Shown here piece by piece: positions 1-8,889 of a DNA stretch of 64,000 bases. The stretch covers positions 1,116,001 through 1,180,000 of the forward strand of contig OZ242174.1 of assembly GCA_965205685.1 (NCBI GenBank). The letters run 5' to 3'. The DNA is from WTFY01 sp965205685. Lineage in GTDB: Bacteria; Pseudomonadota; Gammaproteobacteria; UBA4575. A program made the position numbers and the translations under genes. Positions within the stretch are counted from its first letter, which is position 1; each line of letters starts with the position of its first letter. Under the pieces are notes generated by a model that had not been told where the DNA came from, ran no database searches, and saw only the letters and a list, made by a program, of their open reading frames with translations.

Positions 1-1093
1 CGCTTGCATCCCCGCACGCAGGCCAAGGCCCGCAAGTTGCATGGGCTGGCGGGTGCGTGTCGTTTTGTGTGGAACCACTTCGTGGGTGTGCTCAGGGACG
101 AATATAAGGCCTACGGAAAATGTGATCCACGCTGGTATTCGTTAAATACACGATTTACCCATCTGAGAAAGCAAATGCCATGGCTGCAGGGCTACTCGGC
201 CAACATCGTCAGATTATCCCTGAAGCCCATCGAGATCACCTACAAGCAATTCTGGAAGGGTGAAGGCGGATTGCCAAAGTTTCACGGCAAGCACACCCAT
301 GCACCATCCATCCCTCTGGGCGCAGGAATGTTCAAGCTGCAGGGAGACTCCCTGCACGTACAGAAGATTGGCCAGCTGAAACTCTCTGACAATAACCCCT
401 ATCCAGATGGCATCGCCAAAAGCGGCGCGATCAAGTACGAGTATGGAAAGTGGTATGCCTATGTTGTGTATGAGGTCGAGATCACGGCTCTACCATCATC
501 GATCAAGCCAGTGGGCCTCGACCGCAATGTCGGCCAGGTCGCCCGCTCCGATGGTGTGGTGCACTACACGCCTGACATCGAAAAGCTGGAGGCCAGGAAA
601 CGAAGGTATCAGCGCATGATGGCGCGTCGACAACGCGGCAACCGGAAACAGGATGTCAAACCCAGCCACCGCTATCTCAAGGCAAAGAACCTTCATGCCC
701 GCACCCAGCAGAAGATCGTGCAGATGCGCACTGACTGGTGCCACCAGGTGTCGAGGGAAATTGCAGACGACTATACCCTAGTCTACCTGGAAGACCTAGA
801 CACCCGGGCCATGACGAAATCCGCTAAAGGTACAGTGGACAATCCGGGCAAGCACGTGAAACAGAAGGCAGGATTAAATCGAGAGATCCTCGGTTCCGGC
901 TGGTCCAGGCTGGAGCAGCACCTTGGTTATAAGGCGGCTGTCAAAAAAGTTGCACCGCAGTACACCAGCCAGACCGGTGCGGGCACACAGACAGGAAGAA
1001 CAGAAAGACCCGGCTTGCCGATGTTGATGCCATGCGGACGTGAATGCCGCTGATTATGGGGCTTCCGTGGAGGTGGCGGGGTTACCTGGCCTG
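1..1093 (+). pseudogene. tnpB: Decayed TnpB (IS200/IS605 OrfB-type) remnant, cut by window start
   Basis: TnpB proteins are RNA-guided nucleases of IS200/IS605-type elements. The reading frame is open from base 1 (5' end outside the window) to a stop at 1051-1053. The N-terminal ACRFVWNHF block is typical of the family, and the RuvC motifs GLDRNVG (about 510-530) and YLEDLDT (about 785-800) are present. The C-terminal zinc ribbon is destroyed. After TSQT the frame shifts, and the CGHTDRKNRKTRL stretch continues in another frame. The second Cys pair is missing, and ADVDA and DVNAA pieces lie in different frames up to about 1093. The last catalytic Asp region and the ribbon are therefore not intact. 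No tnpA is seen. I infer an inactive remnant. Confidence 0.8.
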
Positions 1094-1117
1094 TGAAGCG
1101 TCAAACGGCGGCATTGC

Positions 1118-1176
1118 GTAGTGGTTGTCGCCGGCATACGGCTTGCCGCCGAGGCATTTGTAGTGGTTGTCGCCGG
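1118..1176. repeat. 17-bp direct repeat, offset 42 bp, at TnpB/AI-2E junction
   Basis: GTAGTGGTTGTCGCCGG occurs at 1118-1134 and again at 1160-1176, each preceded by a similar GGCATT. Read from 1118, the first copy encodes VVVVAGIRLAA, which looks like the N-terminal membrane segment of the AI-2E transporter that continues in a different frame after the second copy. A short tandem duplication therefore appears to have shifted the start of that gene. Confidence 0.7.
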
Positions 1177-2123
1177 TCGTCCCCGTCCCCTTTCTGCTGT
1201 CCGTATTCATCGCGATCATCAGCGCGCCGGTACTGCTGTGGCTGGAAAAAAACCGCGTGCCGCGCTGGCTGGCCATGCTTGCCGTACTGGGTGCCATCAT
1301 CACGATCGCCGTGCTGCTGTCGGTTTTGATCGGCTCCTCGGTCAAAAGTTTTTCACAAGACCTGCCTCACTATCAGCAGCGTCTTTCCGGGCAGATCACA
1401 CAGTTCAACACCTGGCTGAGCCAGCACGGTAGTCATCTATCCATGGATACGGTAACTGGTTACCTGAATCCGGGTGCCGCCATGCAGCTGGTCGCGGATA
1501 TATTGAATGGCCTGGGATCCGTGTTCGGAAACATGTTTCTCATCATCTTGACCGTGGTGTTCATCCTGTTCGAGGCCTCTTCTCTGCCCAGCAAGTTGCA
1601 GGCGGGCCTGCCGGATGCGGACAAGTCGCTGCGTGTGTTCTCGGAGATTGCGAGCAATGTCAATCGCTACCTGGCCATCAAGACCCTTACCAGTGTGTTC
1701 ACGGGTGCTGCGGTTGCGACTGCACTGGCCCTGATCGGTGTGGATTACCCGCTGCTTTGGGGGGTTATCGCATTCTTGTTCAATTACATCCCGACTATCG
1801 GCTCGGTCATTGCTGCCGTACCTGCTATCCTGCTGGCACTCATTCAGCTGGGCACGGGAGCAGCCATGCTGTCTGCTGCAGTCTACGTGGTCATCAATGT
1901 CCTGATCAGCAATGTCATTGAGCCCAAACTGATGGGGCGGCAGGTCGGCTTGTCCACCCTGGTCGTGTTCTTGTCTCTGGTCTTCTGGGGCTGGGTGTTC
2001 GGGCCGGTTGGCATGTTCTTGTCCGTGCCCTTGACGGTGACAGCAAAGCTCGCCCTGGAAAGCGGGCCGCGGACACGCTGGATTGCCGTACTGCTTGGCA
2101 GCAACGTCGAGTTTCAAAAATGA
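1167..2123 (+). CDS. AI-2E family transporter (PerM/YdiK-like), probably 5'-damaged
   Basis: Polytopic inner-membrane protein of the AI-2E transporter superfamily (family members export or exchange small solutes; substrate unknown here). The 318-residue frame has hydrophobic segments in the first 60 residues, a soluble middle, and a C-terminal half with the family-like stretch FLFNYIPTIGSVIAAVPA and the conserved IEPKLMGRQVGLS. Family members are usually about 350 residues and begin with one more membrane segment. That segment is seen upstream (1118-1150) in another frame, separated by the duplication. The only in-frame start is a TTG at 1167 with no convincing ribosome site. The gene is either N-terminally truncated or a pseudogene. 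Its stop overlaps the ribosome site of the next gene. Confidence 0.75.
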   Translation: MSPVVPVPFLLSVFIAIISAPVLLWLEKNRVPRWLAMLAVLGAIITIAVLLSVLIGSSVKSFSQDLPHYQQRLSGQITQFNTWLSQHGSHLSMDTVTGYLNPGAAMQLVADILNGLGSVFGNMFLIILTVVFILFEASSLPSKLQAGLPDADKSLRVFSEIASNVNRYLAIKTLTSVFTGAAVATALALIGVDYPLLWGVIAFLFNYIPTIGSVIAAVPAILLALIQLGTGAAMLSAAVYVVINVLISNVIEPKLMGRQVGLSTLVVFLSLVFWGWVFGPVGMFLSVPLTVTAKLALESGPRTRWIAVLLGSNVEFQK

Positions 2124-2129
2124 GGAGGA
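2123..2129 (+). promoter_or_regulatory. Shine-Dalgarno deciding the TTG start of the PPK2 gene
   Basis: AGGAGGA lies 7 nt before TTG at 2137. The frame is open further upstream (from 2083), but that part overlaps the AI-2E gene and has no such site. Confidence 0.75.
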
Positions 2130-2136
2130 TCCTGCC

Positions 2137-3027
2137 TTGAGCAACAGCAATGAACTATTTCATGCAATCGACTCCCCGTACCTGGCTGCTGTGGATGGAA
2201 GCTTTGCCGTAGCCCTGGCCCCGACCGTCCCGCCTTCGGATGCACAGAGCCCCAAGGACTATAAGAGGGAGCTGAACAAGACCATCAAGGAGTTGCAGGC
2301 CCTGCAGTCTGTGCTGTACGCCAGCGGCGCAAATGCCATGCTTTTGATTTTCCAGGCCATGGATGCCGCGGGCAAGGATTCCACCATTCGCGCTGTCATG
2401 ACCGGCATCAACCCGGCAGGCTGCAAAGTGTACTCATTCAAACAACCCTCGGACAGGGAACTTGCCCATGATTTTCTGTGGCGCACGTACGCGTGCATGC
2501 CGGAAAAAGGGCGCATTGGAATTTTCAACCGCAGCTATTACGAGGAGGTTTTGGTGGTCCGCGTTCACCCGGAAATACTTGCCAGCCAGAATCTGCCACG
2601 CCATACCAGCCTGAAAACCATATGGCAGGAGCGGTATGAGTCGATCTGCGATGTGGAGCGGCATCTGGCCAGGAACGGTACCGTGATTCTGAAATTCTGG
2701 CTGAACGTGTCTCAGGAAGAGCAAAAGAGAAGGTTCCTGCGCAGGATCAAGAAAAAGGAAAAGCACTGGAAATGGTCGCCTTCGGATTTGCATGAGCGGG
2801 AATACTGGGATGACTACATGGCGGCTTACGAGCACATGATCCGGATGACGTCCAGGTCCTGGGCGCCGTGGTACACGATTCCTGCCGACAACAAGCCTTT
2901 CATGCATTACAGTGTGGCCAACATCATCAAGGAGTCCCTGCAGAGTCTCGAGTTGAAATACCCCAGCCCGGATGCCGACGCGCACCAGCACCTTGCGCAT
3001 GCACGCAAGCAGTTGCTGGCTGACTGA
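2137..3027 (+). CDS. ppk2: PPK2-family polyphosphate kinase (polyP:nucleotide phosphotransferase)
   Basis: PPK2 enzymes transfer phosphate between inorganic polyphosphate and nucleotides in the cytosol. The 296-residue product (TTG start) has the P-loop-like motif MDAAGKDSTIRAV about residues 72-85, the lid/aspartate region FNRSYYEEVLVVRVHP, and the basic tail segment FLRRIKKKEKHWKWSPSDL characteristic of the family. The size matches class I PPK2. Which nucleotide (ADP, GDP or AMP) is preferred cannot be told from the motifs alone. It follows the AI-2E gene with no gap and converges with the HIT gene, 3 bp away. Confidence 0.9.
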   Translation: MSNSNELFHAIDSPYLAAVDGSFAVALAPTVPPSDAQSPKDYKRELNKTIKELQALQSVLYASGANAMLLIFQAMDAAGKDSTIRAVMTGINPAGCKVYSFKQPSDRELAHDFLWRTYACMPEKGRIGIFNRSYYEEVLVVRVHPEILASQNLPRHTSLKTIWQERYESICDVERHLARNGTVILKFWLNVSQEEQKRRFLRRIKKKEKHWKWSPSDLHEREYWDDYMAAYEHMIRMTSRSWAPWYTIPADNKPFMHYSVANIIKESLQSLELKYPSPDADAHQHLAHARKQLLAD

Positions 3028-3030
3028 CTT

Positions 3031-3372
3031 CTAGCCCGGAGGCCAGCTGAATGGCCGACCGGCCAGCAGGTGCAGGTGCAGGTGGAATACCGTCTGGCCT
3101 GCCTGCTCCCCGTTGTTGATGGCAATCCGGTAGGCATCACCAAGTCCCAGGCTGGCCGCAATTTCCCTCGCTTTCAGGAGCAGGTGTCCGAGCAGTGCCT
3201 GGTCCTCGTCCGTGGCTTCAGCAAGCTTGGGGATCGGCTTTTTGGGGATGATGAGCACATGGGTGGGTGCCTGCGGGTTGACATCCTTGAAGGCTAGGCA
3301 CAGGTCATCCTCGTAGACGATGTCTGCAGGGATTTCCTTGCGGATGATTTTGGAAAAGATGGTCTCGCTCAT
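3031..3372 (-). CDS. HIT-domain nucleotide-binding protein (HinT-like)
   Basis: Histidine-triad hydrolase; HinT proteins cleave phosphoramidate or acyl bonds on purine nucleotides. The 113-residue product has the usual length and layout: N-terminal IFSKIIRKEIPADIVYED, the LIIPKKP strand, and the C-terminal triad VFHLHLHLLAG at about residues 95-105 with three alternating His. It converges with the polyphosphate kinase gene. Both touch nucleotide phosphate chemistry, but there is no evidence of shared regulation. Confidence 0.93.
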   Translation of the reverse strand: MSETIFSKIIRKEIPADIVYEDDLCLAFKDVNPQAPTHVLIIPKKPIPKLAEATDEDQALLGHLLLKAREIAASLGLGDAYRIAINNGEQAGQTVFHLHLHLLAGRPFSWPPG

Positions 3373-3424
3373 GGCATGACTTTAGCAGATAAGCCGAGGG
3401 TCCGTAATGAGCCCTGGAACGGGT

Positions 3425-3835
3425 TCAGGGTGCTATGACAAGAGGGGGCTTCTGTGCCTTGGCCCGGATCCAGTTGAGCGAATTCAGAACTTTTGGCTTG
3501 GAGACCAGTGCACGCTCAAGTTTGTATTTCCCCGGGAAATTCATCAGAAACAGGCCGATGACTATGGTGAGGATGCCTTGCCCCGGCAACACCAGCATCA
3601 CCAGCCCCAGCAGGATCAAGAGAAAGCCGAACAGGTTCTTGAGTCCAAGGAGCAGCTGGATGGGCACGGACCTCCCGCCGGAAGTCTTTGACCTGCGATA
3701 CTCTGCATGGAAGTAATCGGCAGGAATTTTCGTCACCAGCCAGGGAATGACCGCGAGGCTCACAACGAACAACGTCAGGGAACCCCAGGCCAGTGCGACA
3801 AATATAAATTTGAATTCGAGCAAGGATTCCAGCAT
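3425..3835 (-). CDS. Small PGPGW-type inner-membrane protein
   Basis: A 136-residue protein of unknown function. One hydrophobic segment lies at about residues 8-33. A second double-length segment, GFLLILLGLVMLVLPGQG, is followed by ILTIVIGLFLMNFPGKYKLER, the signature region of the PGPGW transmembrane family. The tail is basic (SLNWIRAKAQK). It is transcribed away from the TonB-dependent receptor gene, and only 66 bp separate the two, so they may share a divergent promoter region. Confidence 0.75.
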   Translation of the reverse strand: MLESLLEFKFIFVALAWGSLTLFVVSLAVIPWLVTKIPADYFHAEYRRSKTSGGRSVPIQLLLGLKNLFGFLLILLGLVMLVLPGQGILTIVIGLFLMNFPGKYKLERALVSKPKVLNSLNWIRAKAQKPPLVIAP

Positions 3836-3901
3836 ATTATTTGATTAAGCCTGAAATAGCCTGACTCTAGGGCTGGACAAGAAAGCACGTGGCGGGAGGC
3901 G

Positions 3902-6544
3902 ATGCTTTCTCAGATGTCTTGCCAATCCAGAAAAGTGCAGGTATCCCATCTACAAATTGAGAACATAATAATGGTGCAAACTATGAAAATAGAAAAGAGC
4001 TTTATTGTCTGCATGCTCAAGAAGGTTTCGTCAGATTACTTTGTCCACGGTCGGGAGACTCCACAAAGTGTTATGCGTCTTGGGTTCACCATTCACTGCA
4101 CTGTCTTGGCAGGTATTCTTGCGGCAACGTTTTTCTTGCCCGGCGCGATCGCTCAAGAAAATGGCGCTACGCAGCTTGGAGAAATCGTCGTCATTGGGTC
4201 TCGGAATCAGCAACCACGCTCCGTAGGGGATTCTCCCGTTCCAGTAGATGTCATTTCCGGCGAGGAGTTCAGCAGGCTCAGTAACACTGCAGATGCAACT
4301 GACAATCTGCTGAAAACGGTTCCGTCGTTTAACGCGACTACCGCAACTGGTGATTCAGACAGCTTTTCAAGACCGATATCCTTGCGCGGTATGGCGCAAG
4401 ATCAAATTTTGTTGCTCGTCAATGGAAAGCGCCGGCACCGCTCCTCAGTCATTGCGGAATTCGCTCCAGCTGCGGGAACAGGGGCCCAGGGGCCGAACAT
4501 CGGGATGATTCCACCCATTGCTGCGCAGAGCATTGAGGTCCTTCGCGACGGTGCTGCGGCACAATATGGGGCTGACGCTATCGCCGGTGTCGTCAACTTC
4601 CGGCTGAAAGATTCCTCCGAAGGTGGGGTGACCCGGCTCCAGTACGGGAAGTTCTACGAAGGTGAAAGCAGCGCCAGACTTGAAAGCAACGTGGGCCTGC
4701 CGCTGGGCACCAAGGGTTTTGTCAATCTCAGCATTGATTATGCGGACAACGATGGCCTGTCTCGTGGATTCCAGCGTCCGGATGCGCAGGCGCTGATTGA
4801 TCAGGGGGTGATGGGTGTCGGAGCCGATTCGCCATTTAACGATGGTTTGGCACAGAGCTGGGGTCGACCTGAAACTGATAACCTGTTGCTGTTCATTAAC
4901 AGCGGTTACGAGATATCGGAGAATAGCGAAGCGTACTTGTTTGGTAACTATGCGGATACGGCAGGACGGTTCCGCTTCTTTTACCGCCCTCCCAACCATC
5001 CTACGCGTACCCTCTGGCTTGCGGAGCGAGGGTACACAGGATCCGTACTGGAAACCGGGTATACGCCCTGGCTGGATGGAGAACAGGAGGACTACAGCGC
5101 TGTGGCAGGGGTTCGAGGCCGCCTTCCCGGCGATTATTCATATGATGTCAGTGCTGCAATCGGCTTTAATGAGCTGGATCACTATCTGCGTAACGCGGTG
5201 AGTTACGCCATTGATCCGGAGCCGAACGACATCGGGAAGCGCTCATTTTATATCGGTGCGTACGAGCAGGAAGAAATCAATCTCAACGCAGATTTCACGA
5301 AACAGCTGACTGACAGCCTACATCTCGCTTTTGGCGCGGAATGGCGGGAAGAGACCTGGCGACAGCGCCAGGGCGAACCCGATTCGTACCAAGGAGAGTA
5401 TCAGGGCAGTTTTGGTACTTCTCCGGCTGGGATGCAGGGATTTCGGCCAGAAGACTCAGGCAGCTGGTCGAGGGACAACACCGCGCTGTACACGGAGCTG
5501 GAGCAGGATGCCGGCGATCGGTTGTTACTGCAGTACGCGGTTCGGTACGAGGACTACTCAGATTTTGGCAACGTCCTGGTTGGAAAGGTCGCTGCCCGTT
5601 TCGATGTCACGGACACTGTCTTGTTACGTGGTTCCTTGTCCACTGGCTTCCATGCTCCGACGCCTGGCCAATCGAACTTCCAGCGAGAGACGACCACGTT
5701 TGACTGTCCGGAGGCCGGCGGTGGATTTACAGGAGACTGCATTCTCGGGACTGCCAGGCCTGGAAGCGAAGCAGCAGTGGCACACGGCGGCGACTCTCTC
5801 AAGGAGGAAGAATCGATAAATTTCACGGTTGGAGCGAGCATGGATCTGGGCATGTTCGGTAACGTGACGCTTGACCTCTACCGCATTGAGGTGGACGACC
5901 GGATTTACAAGGTCACGCCACCGACCGGAGTGTACACTGGTGCTGACGGAAACGTGACCCAGAATATCGCTGCTGCAACGAGTTACTCGGCTGTGTCGTT
6001 TTTCACGAACGTTCTGGACGTGCGTTCGTCGGGGCTGGACCTGGTCTTGACGAAAGACATACATTGGAATGCCAGCGTGCAGTCGAATGTAACGTTCGCC
6101 TATAACTACAACAGGTTCCGCGTTGAAGGACAGGATCAGATCAATGGTCACACCCTCGTCAGTGACGCCCAGGTAGAGAGAATTGAACGCAGCTATCCGC
6201 GGCATCGATTTGTGGCCGGGATTGACACGGCGTTCGGGAACTGGGATTTGCTGGTCAGGGCTAACTACTTCGGAAGACATTACGATGTGGACAGGGGGGA
6301 CATCACGCAAGGAACATCGTCCCCGATTGACGCGGTCGTATTCATCGATGCCGAGCTTGGCTATCAGTTCAGCAAGTCTTTGAAGTTCGTGGCCGGCGGT
6401 ACGAATATCTTCGACGAGTACGTTGACCGGATCGACCCAGACCGATACGCGAACAGATACGGCAATGGATTGCCGTATCCACGCCGGGCGGCACCGAACT
6501 ATGAGGGTGGCTCCTGGTATGTCCGGACGCAGTACACGTTCTAG
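3902..6544 (+). CDS. TonB-dependent outer-membrane receptor
   Basis: Ligand-gated outer-membrane channel driven by TonB/ExbBD. A cleavable signal peptide starts at the internal ATG 4073 (MRLGFTIHCTVLAGILAATFF, cut near AIAQ). A TonB-box-like EIVVIGSR follows, then a plug domain with LRGMAQDQILLLVNGKRRH and VEVLRDGAAAQYGADAIAGVVNF-type motifs, and a 22-strand-type barrel ending in WYVRTQYTF with a terminal Phe. The start is uncertain: 3902 has GGGAGG only 2 nt away, 3971 and 4073 are alternatives, and 4073 gives the most normal signal peptide. The ligand cannot be inferred. The adjacent opposite-strand TonB operon suggests a dedicated energy system. Confidence 0.92.
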   Translation: MLSQMSCQSRKVQVSHLQIENIIMVQTMKIEKSFIVCMLKKVSSDYFVHGRETPQSVMRLGFTIHCTVLAGILAATFFLPGAIAQENGATQLGEIVVIGSRNQQPRSVGDSPVPVDVISGEEFSRLSNTADATDNLLKTVPSFNATTATGDSDSFSRPISLRGMAQDQILLLVNGKRRHRSSVIAEFAPAAGTGAQGPNIGMIPPIAAQSIEVLRDGAAAQYGADAIAGVVNFRLKDSSEGGVTRLQYGKFYEGESSARLESNVGLPLGTKGFVNLSIDYADNDGLSRGFQRPDAQALIDQGVMGVGADSPFNDGLAQSWGRPETDNLLLFINSGYEISENSEAYLFGNYADTAGRFRFFYRPPNHPTRTLWLAERGYTGSVLETGYTPWLDGEQEDYSAVAGVRGRLPGDYSYDVSAAIGFNELDHYLRNAVSYAIDPEPNDIGKRSFYIGAYEQEEINLNADFTKQLTDSLHLAFGAEWREETWRQRQGEPDSYQGEYQGSFGTSPAGMQGFRPEDSGSWSRDNTALYTELEQDAGDRLLLQYAVRYEDYSDFGNVLVGKVAARFDVTDTVLLRGSLSTGFHAPTPGQSNFQRETTTFDCPEAGGGFTGDCILGTARPGSEAAVAHGGDSLKEEESINFTVGASMDLGMFGNVTLDLYRIEVDDRIYKVTPPTGVYTGADGNVTQNIAAATSYSAVSFFTNVLDVRSSGLDLVLTKDIHWNASVQSNVTFAYNYNRFRVEGQDQINGHTLVSDAQVERIERSYPRHRFVAGIDTAFGNWDLLVRANYFGRHYDVDRGDITQGTSSPIDAVVFIDAELGYQFSKSLKFVAGGTNIFDEYVDRIDPDRYANRYGNGLPYPRRAAPNYEGGSWYVRTQYTF

Positions 6545-6570
6545 ATCAGTCTTCCGGCATCGATTCTGAT

Positions 6571-7260
6571 TCAGTACAGGGTGAAGGAAATCGGCACGGA
6601 CAGTTCCAGTTCTTCCTGGCTGATATTGGCCGGGATGGCAGGAAAAGGCGCCGCACGCCGGATCAGCTTCTTGACCTCGAGATCCAGGGCTTTTGATCCA
6701 GAACTTTGCCTGATCGCGTACTCCTTGAGGCTGCCGTCACGATTCAGGGTGAAGGCCAGTATGACGGTCCCCTGATCGCCTCGGCGTCTGGCACGTGACG
6801 GGTATCTCTTTAACCTGTCCAGGCGGTCAAGGATCAGCTGGTAGTAACCGTAATCCACCTTTGAAGCTTGGGTTCCGGGCTTCGGGGATGAAGCGGGTGG
6901 ACTCTCTGGCTGCACCGGCTCGGGCGGTACTATCTCTTCAGGTGGGCTCTTTTCCTCCGGGATGGGCTGTTCGAGTTCGGGCACGACCACTTTTTGTGGC
7001 TCCACCTTGGGTTCAGGGGGTTTGGGCTTCACGGGTTCGGGTTTCGGTTCCGGTGGAGGCGGCTTGGGAGGCGGAGGAGGTGCCGGTTTGACCGGGGCCG
7101 GTGCAAGGTTGGTCAGGTCGACCACGTACTGGCTGAAAGGATGCACCGATTCTGCAGAAAGGCCGGTCAGGTTGATATTCATCACCGCAACGATGTGCAG
7201 CAGGGTCGCCAGGCTGATGACGTTGAACCAGTGCTTGTTGGTGATTTCCATCTCGGTCAC
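6571..7260 (-). CDS. tonB: TonB energy-transducing protein
   Basis: Periplasm-spanning link between the ExbBD motor and outer-membrane receptors. The 229-residue product has an N-terminal membrane anchor (WFNVISLATLLHIVAVMNI), a long Pro-rich spacer of PKPEP/PPPPKPP repeats (about residues 55-130), and a C-terminal TonB domain with YPSRARRRGDQGTVILAFTLNRDG and the terminal beta strand. It is the last gene of the minus-strand exbB-exbD-exbD-tonB run and ends 27 bp from the stop of the receptor gene, with which it converges. Confidence 0.93.
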   Translation of the reverse strand: MTEMEITNKHWFNVISLATLLHIVAVMNINLTGLSAESVHPFSQYVVDLTNLAPAPVKPAPPPPPKPPPPEPKPEPVKPKPPEPKVEPQKVVVPELEQPIPEEKSPPEEIVPPEPVQPESPPASSPKPGTQASKVDYGYYQLILDRLDRLKRYPSRARRRGDQGTVILAFTLNRDGSLKEYAIRQSSGSKALDLEVKKLIRRAAPFPAIPANISQEELELSVPISFTLY

Positions 7261-7266
7261 GCGATA

Positions 7267-7665
7267 CTAGATTCTCAGGGTGAGCAGCTGAAAATTCTCA
7301 TACCCGCTTTCCCTGACAATCTCCATCAACTCGAATACCCTCTGCATGCTGACTTTCTGGTCCGCCTTGATTTCAATGGAGGCGTCCGGGTTGTTTGCGA
7401 TCGTTTCTTGTGCCAGCAGGCGAAATCCCTGCAACGAGATTTCCCTGCCGTCGTAGGCAAGTTCGCCTTCCTTTCCGAGCAGGATCTGTATGGGCTCGTC
7501 CGTGCTCTGCCGGTCACTGATGGACTCGGGTGGGTGCACGTCAAGCAGTTCGGGTTCAGTGAAAATTCCGCCCAGTATGAGGAATATCAACAGCAGAAAA
7601 ATGATGTTGATCAGCGGCAGAACGCCTTCGAAGTCCTGTGACTTCTTTTCTTCGGTAAGCGTCAT
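7267..7665 (-). CDS. exbD: ExbD/TolR biopolymer transport protein (second copy)
   Basis: Proton-motive motor subunit. The 132-residue product has a short cytoplasmic N-terminus, one membrane helix (INIIFLLLIFLILGG, residues 19-33) and a periplasmic domain. The expected membrane Asp of ExbD is replaced: the helix reads LINIIFLLLIFL where family members have LIDVVFLLLIFF. The start overlaps the preceding exbD stop by 4 bp. The missing Asp suggests that this copy may not carry protons itself and pairs with the other ExbD. Confidence 0.88.
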   Translation of the reverse strand: MTLTEEKKSQDFEGVLPLINIIFLLLIFLILGGIFTEPELLDVHPPESISDRQSTDEPIQILLGKEGELAYDGREISLQGFRLLAQETIANNPDASIEIKADQKVSMQRVFELMEIVRESGYENFQLLTLRI

Positions 7666-8072
7666 CGCGGGCGTTTTTCCAGATTGTGCAGGAACGAGAT
7701 GTTGTCCGGGGCCAGAGGCACCAGCTCATCGAGTACGAACACCGTATCCCGCAACGGTGTGTCATCCTCGGGCTGGATGAAGAAGACATGCTGGTGATTG
7801 GTTGCAAGTTTGCGGCTTGCCAGTTCCACCAGTTCGGAGAAGTTGATTGCCTGATTGTCAAAGCGCAGTTCCCCATTGGTGGATATCCGTACCACGGAAC
7901 TCGTTTGCGGGACGGCAGTAACCGTTTCGCTCTGTGCAACACTCAGTGTCACGATGGAAAACTTGGCGAAATCCGTGACCAGCATGAAGAAAATCAGCAG
8001 GATGAACACCACATCAATCAGTGGTGTCAGGCTGATGAGATTGCGCTTTTTTGAATTCTCGGCGATCTGCAC
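7662..8072 (-). CDS. exbD: ExbD/TolR biopolymer transport protein (first copy)
   Basis: The 136-residue product has the canonical membrane helix TPLIDVVFILLIFFMLVTDF (residues 16-35), with the Asp that family members use for proton coupling. A periplasmic domain carrying the VRISTNGELRFDNQAI strand follows. It starts 2 bp after exbB and overlaps the next exbD by 4 bp, so translational coupling is likely. Confidence 0.92.
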   Translation of the reverse strand: MQIAENSKKRNLISLTPLIDVVFILLIFFMLVTDFAKFSIVTLSVAQSETVTAVPQTSSVVRISTNGELRFDNQAINFSELVELASRKLATNHQHVFFIQPEDDTPLRDTVFVLDELVPLAPDNISFLHNLEKRPR

Positions 8073-8074
8073 GT

Positions 8075-8746
8075 TCAGGCCATGCTGGAATCAGTTGCAG
8101 GGGTTTGCACTGCTGAGGGTTTACCCGTGAACACCTGGGTCGCTGAATCTTCCATGCGGTGTCGGGTCCGGTCAATGACCCGGTCAAAGTAGTTCACCAT
8201 CAGCACCGCAGGAATCGCGATGGACAGGCCCAGTGCTGTGGTCAGCAGGGCTTCCCAGATCCCGCCGGATAAAATCGAGGGATCCACCTTGCTGCCGGCG
8301 AGTTCCAGCTCGCGAAATACCTTGATCATGCCAAGCACCGTGCCCAGCAGTCCGAGCAGGGGGCTCAGGGCGGCAATCACCTCCAGCATGCGCATGTGGC
8401 TTCTGAGGTTTTCCAGTTGCAGGCGTGCCACGCGCAAGGTCTCCTCACGTGCATTCTCGATAGAGACTCCAAGGCGTGCCTGACTTTGCACAAAGGCGGT
8501 ATGCAGGACTTTCGCTACCGGGTGACCATTGCCCTCCAGCATGTCGATCGCCTGATTCTGGTTGTCTCCGCGCCACGTCTGCAGGGCAGCATCCGCAAAC
8601 TTGGACGATCCCAGGCGCAGCACATAAAACTGCCAGAATTTCAGGAGAATGACTGCGGTTCCGATCACGGAAAATACGAGAAGTATCAACACGACCGGAC
8701 CGCCAAGATTCAATAGCAACTCGAAAGAGCTTTGTAGTTTGTTCAT
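8075..8746 (-). CDS. exbB: ExbB/TolQ/MotA-family proton channel protein
   Basis: Inner-membrane channel subunit of the TonB motor. The 223-residue product has an N-terminal helix (GPVVLILLVFSVIGTAVILLK), a cytoplasmic loop, and two further helices in LLGLLGTVLGMIKVF and the GGIWEALLTTALGLSIAIPAV region, the conserved core of the MotA/TolQ/ExbB family. It is the first gene of the operon. The 143 bp upstream should hold its promoter, but I see no clear operator. Confidence 0.92.
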   Translation of the reverse strand: MNKLQSSFELLLNLGGPVVLILLVFSVIGTAVILLKFWQFYVLRLGSSKFADAALQTWRGDNQNQAIDMLEGNGHPVAKVLHTAFVQSQARLGVSIENAREETLRVARLQLENLRSHMRMLEVIAALSPLLGLLGTVLGMIKVFRELELAGSKVDPSILSGGIWEALLTTALGLSIAIPAVLMVNYFDRVIDRTRHRMEDSATQVFTGKPSAVQTPATDSSMA

Positions 8747-8889
8747 GATTTTCTGGTTTCCATTTTCTGACTGTGGTCAACGAGCAGTTCAGCCTGCCTC
8801 GGCACTTGTTTTTATCTGGTCAGGACTCGCCAGCCCGTGAAAAATTCTTTCTGTTCTGTTCACGCGCTTGCAGATGCTGGCTGAGACAT

